A stretch of 64,000 bases of DNA from Pseudoflavonifractor sp. MSJ-30 (GCF_018918045.1 NZ_JAHLPU010000051.1:62001-126000); one strand, 5' to 3'. Shown: positions 1 through 7,054, counted from the first letter of the stretch. Numbers and translations: made by a program. Notes: generated by a model not told the origin, from the letters alone.

Positions 1-76
1 AAATGTCCTCTGCATTCGCTTTGTCCGAAAACCATTTTGTGCTGACCGTTAAAATCTCTGTTTTGTAAGTATACAT
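1..76 (-). CDS. DUF4177-like small protein (5' part only)
   Basis: The first 25 codons of a leftward gene are in the window and the rest lies beyond the left edge. The start ATG (complement of 74-76) has a good Shine-Dalgarno sequence (AAAGGAG) eight bases upstream. The visible N-terminus reads MYTYKTEILTVSTKWFSD, which resembles DUF4177 proteins (about 50 residues, typically opening Y-K-T-E-x-L-x-V-x-x-K-W). No biochemical role is known. It follows the XRE regulator at 109-654 at short distance on the same strand, so the two are probably co-transcribed. Family assignment rests on the N-terminus alone. Confidence 0.6.
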   Translation of the reverse strand, partial: MYTYKTEILTVSTKWFSDKANAEDI

Positions 77-108
77 AATTATCTTCTCCTTTTGAAACTG
101 TTGTGATG

Positions 109-654
109 TTAGGTATTTTTCGTTTCGTTTTCCTTGTCCGGCGTTGCCCGATATGCGTGATCCTCCACATATATCATCATGCGGTTGCGCAGTACCACAT
201 AGAAAAGTATGGCAAGCATACTGCCGATTGCACCTAGAAGCTGATATGCATCGCTTCCTCGCAATTTTTGCACTGTCCATACGATAATGCCAATCCACGC
301 CACAACGCGCAGTGCAATCGTTGCAATATGTTCTTTCAGCCATTTTTTCTTGAAAAACGCTATCTTTTCTTTCAGCGTAAATGTACTGTTATCCAGTGCA
401 GTCACAAGATTACTGTCGGCAGCTTTCTTGAAGTCCTCTGTGGCAAGCCGTTCTCCGCTTACAAGTTCGTTGATGCTGACACCGAATTCTTTTGACAGCA
501 GCGACAGCATTTCCACATTGGGCATATAGTTACCGTTCTCCCAACGGGAAATGGTTTTGTTGGTCACGCCAAGATTTTCTCCGAGCTGCTCCTGCGTCAA
601 GCATTTCTCTTTCCGCAGAGCAGCTATAAATTTTCCTATCTTAATTTGATCCAT
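109..654 (-). CDS. XRE-family HTH regulator with C-terminal membrane segments
   Basis: 181 residues if translation starts at the ATG at 652-654, which has GGAGGT eight bases upstream; the longer open frame has no such signal. Residues about 5-60 form a Cro/CI-type helix-turn-helix (LTQEQLGENLGVTNKTISRW, then a short second half ending in INELVSGE). A linker follows, then two hydrophobic stretches near residues 115-160 (IATIALRVVAWIGIIVWTV and a second before RNRMM) that look like membrane helices. HTH proteins tethered to the membrane this way are common in Clostridia and usually regulate adjacent small genes. Ligand unknown. It probably regulates its own cluster. Confidence 0.8.
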   Translation of the reverse strand: MDQIKIGKFIAALRKEKCLTQEQLGENLGVTNKTISRWENGNYMPNVEMLSLLSKEFGVSINELVSGERLATEDFKKAADSNLVTALDNSTFTLKEKIAFFKKKWLKEHIATIALRVVAWIGIIVWTVQKLRGSDAYQLLGAIGSMLAILFYVVLRNRMMIYVEDHAYRATPDKENETKNT

Positions 655-757
655 TTTTATGTACCTCCGAAGAAAAGTATAGCGCATTTTCCGTAAGAAT
701 TCTTCCCCACAAACAGCGAATGTGTTGCCCACAAGTAGTGCGGGGTAAGAAATGCAA

Positions 758-925
758 CTATTTTTTCCTCCCGACACAAACAAAAGTCACGGCAAAGCAT
801 ATTCCTATGCTCAAACCGAACAGAAGCCCCACAACTATGTTGTGCATAGCCACGCCAAAGCAAGCGCCTACACCAATCCCTACGCATAAGCCGCTTATGA
901 TTTTCAAAATCTTATCTTTCGTCAT
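758..925 (-). CDS. Small membrane protein, 55 residues
   Basis: Start taken at the ATG at 923-925, preceded by AAAAGGCG; the in-frame ATG 27 bases upstream lacks a ribosome binding site. After a short charged N-terminus (MTKDKILK), almost the whole protein is hydrophobic and glycine-rich, fitting two closely packed membrane helices, and it ends in a positive RKK tail. I recognise no family. It lies between the regulator at 109-654 and the gene at 975-1331, all on the same strand, so it is probably part of one small accessory operon. Confidence 0.55.
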   Translation of the reverse strand: MTKDKILKIISGLCVGIGVGACFGVAMHNIVVGLLFGLSIGICFAVTFVCVGRKK

Positions 926-974
926 TTTTTCGCCTTTTCTAAAGCTCATCACTATTGCAACGATGGCAAGCTGC

Positions 975-1331
975 TCAGTCCAATACGATGCCCTTTTTCT
1001 TTCCGTTCTTCTTTCTCGGATACTGCCGAATACGGGTGACGAAATCCAGATTGATAATCTCCAGTTCGCCTGTTTTCTTCTCTATGACCATACCGCCGTC
1101 ATCAATTTCTTTTATCAATCCTTGTACGCTACCGTCATTTGAAGTAATCGTATAAATAATGCATTCTTCTCCGATAAACCGTTTTGCCAATTCTTTCATT
1201 TCAATGTTCTCCTTGTTCTGCAATTTTTGGTTCAAAATATGTCTGATTGCTGCCAATCTCCTTCGCTGCATTATCCGTGGGATAATCACAAGAAGGAACA
1301 GGGCAAGCAAAATGAGGTAAAGACTGTTCAT
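975..1331 (-). CDS. Membrane-anchored small protein with beta-rich C-terminus
   Basis: 118 residues; ATG with GGAGGA eight bases upstream. Residues 4-20 form one hydrophobic helix (LYLILLALFLLVIIPRIM) followed by a basic stretch (QRRR). The C-terminal 65 residues alternate polar and hydrophobic positions with several glycines (FIGEECIIYTITSNDGSVQGLIKEID), resembling a small PRC-barrel or SH3-like beta domain. The tail is strongly basic (RKKNGKKK). Function unknown. Probably in the same transcription unit as the neighbouring DUF3169-type gene upstream. Confidence 0.6.
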   Translation of the reverse strand: MNSLYLILLALFLLVIIPRIMQRRRLAAIRHILNQKLQNKENIEMKELAKRFIGEECIIYTITSNDGSVQGLIKEIDDGGMVIEKKTGELEIINLDFVTRIRQYPRKKNGKKKGIVLD

Positions 1332-1354
1332 TTGCGTATTCCTCCCAATTATAT

Positions 1355-2158
1355 TTAGGAGATTTTATTCCCAGCTTTGGAGTAGCGCATTGCCTCCTTG
1401 CAGTACACTGATATATTAACGACCCAGACAAGGCATACCATAAGCGAAGGCAAAAATCCTATATCGAACAAGAGCGCACAGACCGCAAGCACAATCGCCA
1501 AAACCGTGCAGACCACATTTGTTGCGGAGTATGCTTTGAACGCACATTTGCCAATCATAATTTTCTCGGCTTCATCGCAGTCGTCAATCCACTTTTTTTG
1601 AAACCGCATATCATAGACGGATGCTTTCTTTTCGGGATTTGTCTGCTTTGCGGTGTCCACACACTTTTGCTGAATAATAATCGCTTCAGCCATAATTCCG
1701 AAAAAAGCTGCAATGCCAATAAAAAATATAATGGTTCTTTTTTTGTCGTCGAATATTGCAAAACCTCCCGAATAGGACGCCGCAATCAGAAAATAGGAGA
1801 CAATAAGGGCTGCGCTTGTAATCCAAATCACTAAAGACAGTTTTCTGTCAACCGTGTCCGAGATGTCCTCATCCTCACCATCCCACGCAGCAACCAGTTT
1901 CTTTGCGCTTCGATAAATAGGGATGCAGACCACAGGCACGATAAGCGCCAGCACCAGCATTAGCCACGGGGCGAGGTATGTTCCGAAAAACGCTCCCGTT
2001 TCATTTATAATGCCGACCAATTTATCTATCCCGCCTTTTGCTGCACCATAACCAGAGTAATAGCCGATTACGCCGCCGATAACCGTACATACGACCGCAA
2101 AGAGTAAAAATTTAGGCAGAGCTTTTCGATTTGCTTGCCTGATTTCGTCATTTTTCAT
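1355..2158 (-). CDS. DUF3169 family membrane protein
   Basis: 267 residues with about six membrane segments: two near residues 15-35 and 60-85, two near 108-155, and two near 212-250. The charged loop with YDMRFQKKWIDDCDEAEKIMIGKCAFKAY between the second and third pair is, from memory, the conserved part of the DUF3169 family. These proteins are usually encoded beside a small XRE regulator, as here. The start overlaps the end of the upstream regulator gene by 11 bases, so the two are translationally coupled. Function is not established. They are often treated as regulator-linked membrane sensors or peptide-immunity-like proteins, which is inference. Confidence 0.75.
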   Translation of the reverse strand: MKNDEIRQANRKALPKFLLFAVVCTVIGGVIGYYSGYGAAKGGIDKLVGIINETGAFFGTYLAPWLMLVLALIVPVVCIPIYRSAKKLVAAWDGEDEDISDTVDRKLSLVIWITSAALIVSYFLIAASYSGGFAIFDDKKRTIIFFIGIAAFFGIMAEAIIIQQKCVDTAKQTNPEKKASVYDMRFQKKWIDDCDEAEKIMIGKCAFKAYSATNVVCTVLAIVLAVCALLFDIGFLPSLMVCLVWVVNISVYCKEAMRYSKAGNKIS

Positions 2159-2366
2159 TTTCAGTTTCCTCCTGTAAATAGAAGACTTCTTCTACCGTAA
2201 CGCCGCAGACCTTTGCAATCGTCAGAGCAAGGGTGACCGACGGCGAATAATCGCCCCGTTCAATCAGGCTGATCGTTTGCCGTGATACGCCGCATAAGCG
2301 TCCCATTTCCTGCTGATTGACATTCAGTGCAGCTCTGCGTTCCTTCAAACGATTTCGCAGTATCAT
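2148..2366 (-). CDS. Small XRE/Cro-type transcriptional regulator
   Basis: 72 residues, essentially one helix-turn-helix domain: NVNQQEMGRLCGVSRQTISLIERGDYSPSV gives helices 2 and 3 with the usual Q-x-x-x-A/G...S-x-x-x-I-S pattern, and the tail VEEVFYLQEE is typical of the DUF3169-linked regulators. The ATG at 2364-2366 has GGAGGT five bases upstream; the longer open frame would start inside the promoter/operator. It overlaps the following membrane protein gene by 11 bases. It probably represses its own promoter through the inverted repeat at 2399-2422. Confidence 0.85.
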   Translation of the reverse strand: MILRNRLKERRAALNVNQQEMGRLCGVSRQTISLIERGDYSPSVTLALTIAKVCGVTVEEVFYLQEETENEK

Positions 2367-2398
2367 ACAGTACCTCCGTCCGACAATTTTCTTTGTCT

Positions 2399-2422
2399 TT
2401 TTGACAAACATCATTGTCAAAA
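2399..2422. promoter_or_regulatory. Inverted repeat, probable autoregulatory operator
   Basis: Perfect 9-base arms TTTTGACAA and TTGTCAAAA separated by six bases (ACATCA). It lies immediately downstream of the -10 box and covers the expected transcription start and early transcribed region of the XRE-DUF3169 operon. Position and symmetry fit an operator for the small XRE regulator. The TGACAA half-site also recurs inside the promoter spacer region at about 2433-2440. Confidence 0.6.
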
Positions 2423-2425
2423 TGC

Positions 2426-2454
2426 ATTATACTATTGTCATTTGGATTTGTCAA
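2426..2454 (-). promoter_or_regulatory. Consensus sigma-A promoter for the XRE-DUF3169 operon
   Basis: On the minus strand, -35 TTGACA (complement of 2449-2454), a 17-base spacer, and -10 TATAAT (complement of 2426-2431): a perfect match to the vegetative consensus. The transcription start should fall near 2419, inside the inverted repeat at 2399-2422. Confidence 0.85.
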
Positions 2455-2510
2455 GCGGCTTTGAAAAATCGGAGGATAAAGCTCGTTGCCTTACCCTCCG
2501 ATTACAGTTT

Positions 2511-2888
2511 TTACTTATAGATAATCTCTTCGCTTACGACTTCCGCTGCCCGGTTTCTGACATTGTTCATCTTGCCTATCCACGCCGTTGTATCAGTAGC
2601 CTTTAGCTCCTCGTTAATATTCTCGGATTCTGCTATCTGCTTTACCAGCCGAGAGAATAGTTCCTCCGCCTGCCGGTTAATGTCAGCAAGATAGCTGTTC
2701 AACTTACCGCTGGTGAGCAGGGAGGTATATAGTGCCCTGCGGTGGCTTTTGAGATAACGCCGGTGCCGCTGCCCCCAGATACCGATGTGTACCTCCGGTT
2801 CCTCCGGCAGTTTCAGACAGGGCAGATAGTAGTCCCCTTGCAGTTCAAACCAAAGCCCATTCTGTTCGTTATAAATATACTTCTCCAT
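2511..2888 (-). CDS. tnpV: TnpV-family transposon-associated protein (stand-alone copy)
   Basis: 125 residues from the ATG at 2886-2888, with GGAGG eight bases upstream. Conserved blocks include GDYYLPCLKLPEE, RHRRYLKSHRRALYTSLLTSGKLNSYL, the NRQAEELF helix and the C-terminal RNRAAEVVSEEIIYK. It aligns end to end with the nested gene at 63555-63899, sharing the GDY, R-x-x-L-x-x-H-R, YT-x-x-L-x-x-G-x-L-N, RQA, AEEVV and IIY/LIY positions. TnpV proteins accompany integrative elements of Firmicutes. Role unknown. No transposase or integrase lies beside this copy, so it is probably a remnant of a lost element. Confidence 0.75.
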   Translation of the reverse strand: MEKYIYNEQNGLWFELQGDYYLPCLKLPEEPEVHIGIWGQRHRRYLKSHRRALYTSLLTSGKLNSYLADINRQAEELFSRLVKQIAESENINEELKATDTTAWIGKMNNVRNRAAEVVSEEIIYK

Positions 2889-2953
2889 TTTGTAATCCTC
2901 CAATATGATTGATTTACCTACAATTCAATCATTCCGGCTGATTACAAAAGCCA

Positions 2954-2984
2954 AAGGAGGCACTTCCTTACGAAGTGCCTCCTT
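2954..2984. terminator. Bidirectional-looking terminator hairpin downstream of the lar operon
   Basis: Perfect 13-bp stem AAGGAGGCACTTC / GAAGTGCCTCCTT with a 5-base loop. On the minus strand it follows the last gene of the lar operon and is trailed by a U-rich stretch; a T run lies further out on the plus strand. It separates the lar operon from tnpV. Confidence 0.75.
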
Positions 2985-2999
2985 CGGCGGGGGTGTTTT

Positions 3000-3251
3000 T
3001 TACCCATGCAGGTTCCGTGCCTGGCGGTCCATATCCTCTACAACGATGTCGTAAATCTCCCCCAGAGAGGCGCAGTATTCCAGCACCTTCCAGGGCTCAT
3101 TGGTGTGGTAGTGGATCTTGATGGTGTCCTCGTCTCCTACAGCCAGCAGGCAGTCGCCCTTGAAGTTCTCCACAAAGTAGTCGTTGATGGCGTCCTCGTC
3201 CAGGTCCTCACCATCGATGAGCAGTTGGGTGTCATAGCGGTATTCAATCAT
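3000..3251 (-). CDS. Stand-alone FakA/YloV C-terminal-like domain
   Basis: 83 residues resembling only the C-terminal region of the DhaK/DegV-associated proteins (FakA/YloV): Y-D-T-Q-L-L-I-D-G-E-D-L-D-E-D-A-I, then G-D-C-L-L-A-V-G-D-E-D-T-I-K-I-H-Y-H-T-N-E-P-W-K-V-L-E-Y. In full-length proteins this module follows the ATP-binding Dak2 domain, which is absent here. It overlaps the end of the LarC-like gene by four bases (ATGA), so it is coupled to cofactor synthesis. Its role beside lar genes is not established. The conserved H-Y-H-T-N histidines might contribute to metal or nucleotide binding (inference). Confidence 0.7.
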   Translation of the reverse strand: MIEYRYDTQLLIDGEDLDEDAINDYFVENFKGDCLLAVGDEDTIKIHYHTNEPWKVLEYCASLGEIYDIVVEDMDRQARNLHG

Positions 3252-3685
3252 TTTTGTTCATCCTTTCCTGATAGCATTTCCCGGGCCTGGCGCAGGGATA
3301 TCCCCTGTTCCAGAGCGATCCGGCGAAGGTCTTCGTATTCCGGCTTTTCCCGCCGGACGCCGTACCCCTCCACGGCCTTGCCCCGAACGGGGCCATAGGG
3401 GGTCTGTCTGGTCTCCTCCTCCCGGCGGAGGATGTAGCGGTCGTGCCGGGTCTCCCGGACGCCGATGGTCGTGGTGTGCAGAAACAGCAGCTTCACCATT
3501 TTCTCCCGGCTCTCCGGGCGGCACAGCACATTCAGCATGACCCCGGGGCGGTTTTTCTTCATGCCGATGGGAATGGTATACACATCCAGGGCACCGGCAT
3601 TCAGAAGCACCTCACTGGCAAAGCCCAGCTCCTCCCCGGTCATATCGTCCAGGTTGCAGCTCAGTTCAAAAATCTCGTCCGTCAT
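3248..3685 (-). CDS. larC: LarC-type nickel insertion protein, C-terminal half only
   Basis: 145 residues matching the C-terminal half of LarC (the LarC2 part), the CTP-dependent enzyme that inserts nickel into the pyridinium dithiocarboxylate cofactor. Family marks are S-C-N-L-D-D-M-T-G-E-E-L near residue 10, A-G-A-L-D-V-Y near 32, and M-K-K-N-R-P-G-V near 43. In Lactiplantibacillus plantarum, LarC is made from larC1 and larC2 by ribosomal frameshifting and is about 420 residues. Here larB overlaps this start codon by four bases (ATGA), leaving no room for the His-rich LarC1 half. Either the short form is sufficient or LarC1 is encoded elsewhere. Confidence 0.85.
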   Translation of the reverse strand: MTDEIFELSCNLDDMTGEELGFASEVLLNAGALDVYTIPIGMKKNRPGVMLNVLCRPESREKMVKLLFLHTTTIGVRETRHDRYILRREEETRQTPYGPVRGKAVEGYGVRREKPEYEDLRRIALEQGISLRQAREMLSGKDEQK

Positions 3686-4437
3686 TGGCGCTTCTCCATA
3701 TGGTTCATCATGGAGGCCAGATATCCGGCCCCAAAGCCGTTATCGATGTTCACAACGGACACGCCGCTGGCACAGGAATTGAGCATGCTCAGCAGCGCAG
3801 CCACGCCGCCGAAAGCCGCGCCATAGCCCACGCTGGTGGGCACGGCGATCACCGGGCAGTCGCACAGCCCGCCGACTACGCTGGCCAGGGCGCCCTCCAT
3901 ACCCGCAATGGCAATGACCACGGCGGCATCCATCAGCACCTCACTGTTGCTGAGCAGACGGTGGATGCCGGAAACGCCCACATCATAGAGCCGGACCACC
4001 TCATTGCCCAGAAATTCCGCCGTCCGGGCCGCCTCCTCAGCCACCCGCTGGTCGCTGGTGCCGCCGGTGGCGATGACAATCTTTCCCATGCCCCAGGGTC
4101 TGGCGTTTTCGCCCAGAATGCCGATGCCGCAGTCTTCATAATAGGTAATGGGCAGCTTTTCTTTCACAAAGGCCGCCTTTTCGGCGTCCATCCGGGTAAT
4201 CAGCATATTTTTCTGTCCATTCTCCCGGAAGCCGGCCAGAATGCCCGCAATCTGCTGAGCCGTCTTTCCCGCGCCGTAAATCACCTCTCCGGCCCCCTGG
4301 CGCAGCTTGCGGTGCAGATCCACCTTAGCGTAGCCCAGATCCTCAAACGGCTTTTGCTTCAGGTGCAGCAGCGCCTGGTCTACCGATACCGTTCCCTGCT
4401 GAACGCCCAGCAGAATATCCCGAATCTCACCGTCCAT
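3682..4437 (-). CDS. larB: Nickel pincer cofactor biosynthesis protein LarB
   Basis: 251 residues, the normal length of LarB. The enzyme carboxylates and hydrolyses nicotinic acid adenine dinucleotide to the biscarboxylic acid mononucleotide, the first step of nickel-pincer nucleotide synthesis. The C-terminal half is PurE-like: VIATGGTSDQRVAEEAA, DVGVSGIHRLL, VVIAIAGMEGALASVVGGL and VPTSVGYGAAFGG hold the glycine-rich nucleotide-binding loops. It overlaps larE by 11 bases upstream and larC by four bases downstream. No larA (lactate racemase) is in the window, so the cofactor must serve an enzyme encoded elsewhere. Confidence 0.93.
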   Translation of the reverse strand: MDGEIRDILLGVQQGTVSVDQALLHLKQKPFEDLGYAKVDLHRKLRQGAGEVIYGAGKTAQQIAGILAGFRENGQKNMLITRMDAEKAAFVKEKLPITYYEDCGIGILGENARPWGMGKIVIATGGTSDQRVAEEAARTAEFLGNEVVRLYDVGVSGIHRLLSNSEVLMDAAVVIAIAGMEGALASVVGGLCDCPVIAVPTSVGYGAAFGGVAALLSMLNSCASGVSVVNIDNGFGAGYLASMMNHMEKRQ

Positions 4438-5179
4438 CGCGCGCCTCCATATCCAGAAGCACGCCGCTGTAGCGGGTCTTCAGCACAGCAAGGATCTCCT
4501 CCCGCCGGTCCAGAAACGCCTCCTGCTGTTCCTTCGGCAGCTGAACCCGGGCGCAGGAGCCCAGCAGCCGCACCCGCAGGTCCGAAAAGCCCAGACCCAT
4601 CAGATAGCTTTCGGCCCACTCGGTCCGCGTCAGCTTCTCCTCCGTAATGGTCTCGCCGGTGGGAATTCGGGTGGCCAGGCAGGCATAGGCAGGCTTGTCC
4701 CAGGTAAAGAGTCCGGCCAGCCGGGATTTCTCCCGGATCATTGCCTTGGTCAGCCCCGCCTCCCGCAGGGGAGAACGGACCTTCAGCTCCCGCAGGGCCT
4801 TCATGCCCGGCCGGTCATCCGCCTGGTCGGACGCGTTGGTACCGTCCAGCAACACGGAGAAGCCGTCTGCCCGGGCGGCGCGCCAGATGCTGCCAAAAAT
4901 GTTCTGCTTGCAGTAATAGCAGCGGTTGGCGGGGTTGACCGCCACCTGAGGGTCGCAAAGGGCATCCAGCCGCAGCACCGTAACCTCGACCCCCAGCTGC
5001 TTTGCCAGGCGCATGGCATCCTCGTATTCGAATTCCGGCTGAAAGGCCGTCTTGACATAATATGCCCGCACCTCTGCCCCGGCCTGCATGGCCGCGCAGA
5101 GCAGATAGGAAGAATCCACCCCGCCGGAAAAGGCCAGGGCGGTTTTGGGGTTCTCTTTGAAAAATGCTTCCAGTGTCAT
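4427..5179 (-). CDS. larE: ATP-dependent sulfur transferase LarE
   Basis: 250 residues of the PP-loop ATP pyrophosphatase superfamily. The PP-loop SGGVDSS is at residues 18-24. LarE adenylates the pincer precursor and transfers sulfur to it. CYYC lies at 87-90. Cys167 in PAYACLATRIP is at the position I associate with the sacrificial sulfur-donor cysteine of L. plantarum LarE; assignment of that residue, or of a cluster-binding form, is from memory. ALRELKVRSPL near residue 128 is another family block. First enzyme gene after the metal sensor, followed by larB and larC, all on one strand. Confidence 0.92.
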   Translation of the reverse strand: MTLEAFFKENPKTALAFSGGVDSSYLLCAAMQAGAEVRAYYVKTAFQPEFEYEDAMRLAKQLGVEVTVLRLDALCDPQVAVNPANRCYYCKQNIFGSIWRAARADGFSVLLDGTNASDQADDRPGMKALRELKVRSPLREAGLTKAMIREKSRLAGLFTWDKPAYACLATRIPTGETITEEKLTRTEWAESYLMGLGFSDLRVRLLGSCARVQLPKEQQEAFLDRREEILAVLKTRYSGVLLDMEARDGR

Positions 5180-5206
5180 TGCCTTGTCCTCGCTTGGAGC
5201 GTTTGT

Positions 5207-5578
5207 TTATTTCATGAATTTATCAATGGCCACGCACAGGTCGTCAATGGCCTCTTGGTCTCCGGCGGCTACGGCGTCTACCATGCAGTGGCGCATATGG
5301 TCCTTCAGAATGACCTTGCCTGTGTTGTCCAGAGCCGAACGGACCGCCGCCAGCTGCACCAGCACCTCGGAACAGTCGTAGCCCTCCTCCACCATGCGCT
5401 TCACCTTTTCCAGATGGCCGATGGCTCTGGAAAGCCGGTTGATAACGGCCTTCTGGTTCTCATGGACGTGGCTGTGGCTGTGGGGAATGCCGTGGGCATG
5501 GAGATATTCATGGTCGTGCTCGTGATCGTGGTCATGATCGTGCATATGCTCATGGTCATGGGAATGCAGCTCAGACAT
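5207..5578 (-). CDS. CsoR/RcnR-family metal-sensing repressor with His-rich N-terminus
   Basis: 123 residues from the ATG at 5576-5578, with GAGGAA eight bases upstream. The first 40 residues contain 16 histidines alternating with Asp/Glu/Ser. The rest is a CsoR-type four-helix domain: VINRLSRAIGHLEKVKRMVE, then DCSEVLVQLAAVRSAL and KDHMRHCMVDAV. These carry the Cys and His-x3-Cys ligand positions of CsoR; that set plus N-terminal histidines is also seen in nickel sensors such as InrS. Being first in the lar operon argues for nickel sensing, although the C-H-C set alone would also fit copper. Cytoplasmic DNA-binding repressor. Confidence 0.88.
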   Translation of the reverse strand: MSELHSHDHEHMHDHDHDHEHDHEYLHAHGIPHSHSHVHENQKAVINRLSRAIGHLEKVKRMVEEGYDCSEVLVQLAAVRSALDNTGKVILKDHMRHCMVDAVAAGDQEAIDDLCVAIDKFMK

Positions 5579-5608
5579 AGACGGTTCCTCTTTCCTCATG
5601 TTTCGAAC

Positions 5609-5637
5609 ATTATACCCCCTTTTGTTCAATTGCGCAA
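5609..5637 (-). promoter_or_regulatory. Promoter of the lar operon with overlapping G-tract
   Basis: On the minus strand, -10 TATAAT (complement of 5609-5614) with a 17-base spacer to TTGCGC (complement of 5632-5637). A run of five G (complement of 5615-5619) abuts the -10 box. CsoR/RcnR proteins bind G/C tracts flanked by A/T, so AGGGGGTATAA is a plausible half-operator for the encoded sensor. Confidence 0.55.
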
Positions 5638-5650
5638 GGGGAAGAATTTT

Positions 5651-5757
5651 AGGGCGGTGCGGTTCGGCACCGTCCCAAGGGACGTTGGCAGTTCAGCCGC
5701 ACAATATTGGCGCGCAGGCGCTTTGTCTGTGCAATTGTGGCGGCTTTTGCTTTTTTT
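5651..5757 (+). other. Structured non-coding segment ending in a terminator-like hairpin
   Basis: Three hairpins in a row: CGGTGC/GCACCG (5655-5672), CGTCCC/GGGACG (5671-5684, sharing two bases with the first), and GCCGCACAAT/ATTGTGGCGGC (5696-5744, one bulge). The last is followed by TTTTGCTTTTTTT on the plus strand. No coding frame with a ribosome binding site is present. It sits between two divergent operons, so the plus-strand terminator has no obvious upstream gene. It may be a small RNA or a decayed repeat element. Confidence 0.4.
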
Positions 5758-5759
5758 CC

Positions 5760-5788
5760 TTGCAATAGGACAGGGTGAGGGGTATAAT
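5760..5788 (+). promoter_or_regulatory. Promoter for the ABC importer operon
   Basis: TTGCAA (5760-5765), 17-base spacer, TATAAT (5783-5788). It implies an approximately 155-base untranslated leader before the ATPase start at 5950. That leader contains the AATTGACAAT repeat at 5802-5827. Confidence 0.6.
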
Positions 5789-5801
5789 GGGAGCATCGTT
5801 G

Positions 5802-5827
5802 AATTGACAATGGACAATTGACAGTTG
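5802..5827 (+). repeat. Dispersed AATTGACAATGGACAATTGACA-type repeat, copy 1
   Basis: Reads AATTGACAAT GGACAATTGA CAGTTG, an imperfect tandem of the motif (A)ATTGACA. Closely similar sequences occur at 14434-14467 in the same orientation and at 14524-14559 inverted. All three copies lie in untranslated regions just upstream of genes. Confidence 0.5.
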
Positions 5828-5949
5828 AGAAGGTTTCGTGTGGGAACCGCGCAAAACCTGTTTGAATCCGTTCCGCTTATGACACCATCGTTGTCAATTT
5901 GTATTCCGGCCAAACCCGAATGAATCTGTACCGATAAGGATGGACTGCT

Positions 5950-7053
5950 ATGAACGTTACGTTACAGCACCTGACCAAGCGATTCCCCAACCGAAACAAA
6001 AAACAGGGCGGCGAGGTGGTCGCCGTGGACGACTTTACTTACGAGATCCCGGATGGGAAGCTGGTGGGACTGCTGGGGCCCTCCGGCTGCGGCAAGAGCA
6101 CGACCCTTTACATGATCTGCGGACTGCAGGCCCCCACCGCCGGAAAAATCTTCTTCGGAGACAAGGACGTGACGGATCTGCCCACAGAGAACCGGGGGGT
6201 CGGCCTGGTGTTCCAGAACTACGCCCTGTACCCCCATATGACGGTTTTGCAGAACATTCTCTTTCCTCTTGAAAACCTGAAGGGCAAGGACCGGCCCGGC
6301 AAAGCGGAGATGGTCCGCCGGGCCACGGAGGCCGCCAGGCTGGTGCAGATTGAGGGCCTTCTGGACCGGAAGCCCAGTGAGATGTCCGGCGGCCAGCAGC
6401 AGCGGGTGGCCATTGCCCGCGCGCTGGTAAAGATGCCCTCCGTACTGCTGCTGGACGAACCCCTTTCCAATCTGGACGCCCGTCTGCGTTTGCAGACCCG
6501 GGAGGAGATCCGCAGAATCCAGCGGGAGACCGGCATCACCACCGTCTTCGTCACCCACGACCAGGAGGAGGCCATGAGCATCTCCGATGAGATCGTGGTC
6601 ATGAAGGAGGGCGTGGTCCAGCAGACCGGCAAGCCCCAGGCGGTCTATGACGATCCCGCCAACCTGTTCGTGGCGAAATTTCTGGGAACGCCCCCCATCA
6701 ACCTGTTTGACGGACGGGTCGAGGGCGAATGGCTGTATCTGGGTACGGACAAGGTTCTGCCCGTGCCGGGCCTTTCTGACGGTTCCGTCACCGTTGGCAT
6801 CCGTCCCGAGGGCTTTGTGCCGGAGGAAAACGGCCCCCTCTGCTGCGGCCTGAACCGGCTGGAGGTCATGGGCCGGGACGTGAGCTTCCTGTGTACCCAC
6901 GCGGGCTGCCAGACGGATACTTTCCGGGCCATCCGTCAGTCCGACGGCACCGAGGGTACCCACGGGAATGCCGTCCGCTTCCGTCTGAAGAGTGCCAAGG
7001 TGCTGCTTTTCGACCCGGAAACCGGCGCGCGGCTGCGGCCCCGGGAGGCATAA
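5950..7053 (+). CDS. Sugar ABC transporter ATP-binding protein (UgpC/MsmK type)
   Basis: 367 residues; cytoplasmic ATPase that energises import of a carbohydrate or glycerol-phosphate-like solute. Walker A GPSGCGKST at residues 43-51, Q-loop in LVFQNYALYPHM, signature MSGGQQQR near 144, Walker B LLLDEPLSNLD near 168, and switch histidine in VFVTHDQEEAM. The C-terminal 130 residues form TOBE-type regulatory beta domains as in MalK/UgpC. Start ATG has AAGGA nine bases upstream. First gene of a four-gene operon (ATPase, two permeases, binding protein); the next gene begins two bases after the stop codon. Confidence 0.93.
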   Translation: MNVTLQHLTKRFPNRNKKQGGEVVAVDDFTYEIPDGKLVGLLGPSGCGKSTTLYMICGLQAPTAGKIFFGDKDVTDLPTENRGVGLVFQNYALYPHMTVLQNILFPLENLKGKDRPGKAEMVRRATEAARLVQIEGLLDRKPSEMSGGQQQRVAIARALVKMPSVLLLDEPLSNLDARLRLQTREEIRRIQRETGITTVFVTHDQEEAMSISDEIVVMKEGVVQQTGKPQAVYDDPANLFVAKFLGTPPINLFDGRVEGEWLYLGTDKVLPVPGLSDGSVTVGIRPEGFVPEENGPLCCGLNRLEVMGRDVSFLCTHAGCQTDTFRAIRQSDGTEGTHGNAVRFRLKSAKVLLFDPETGARLRPREA

Positions 7054-7054
7054 C

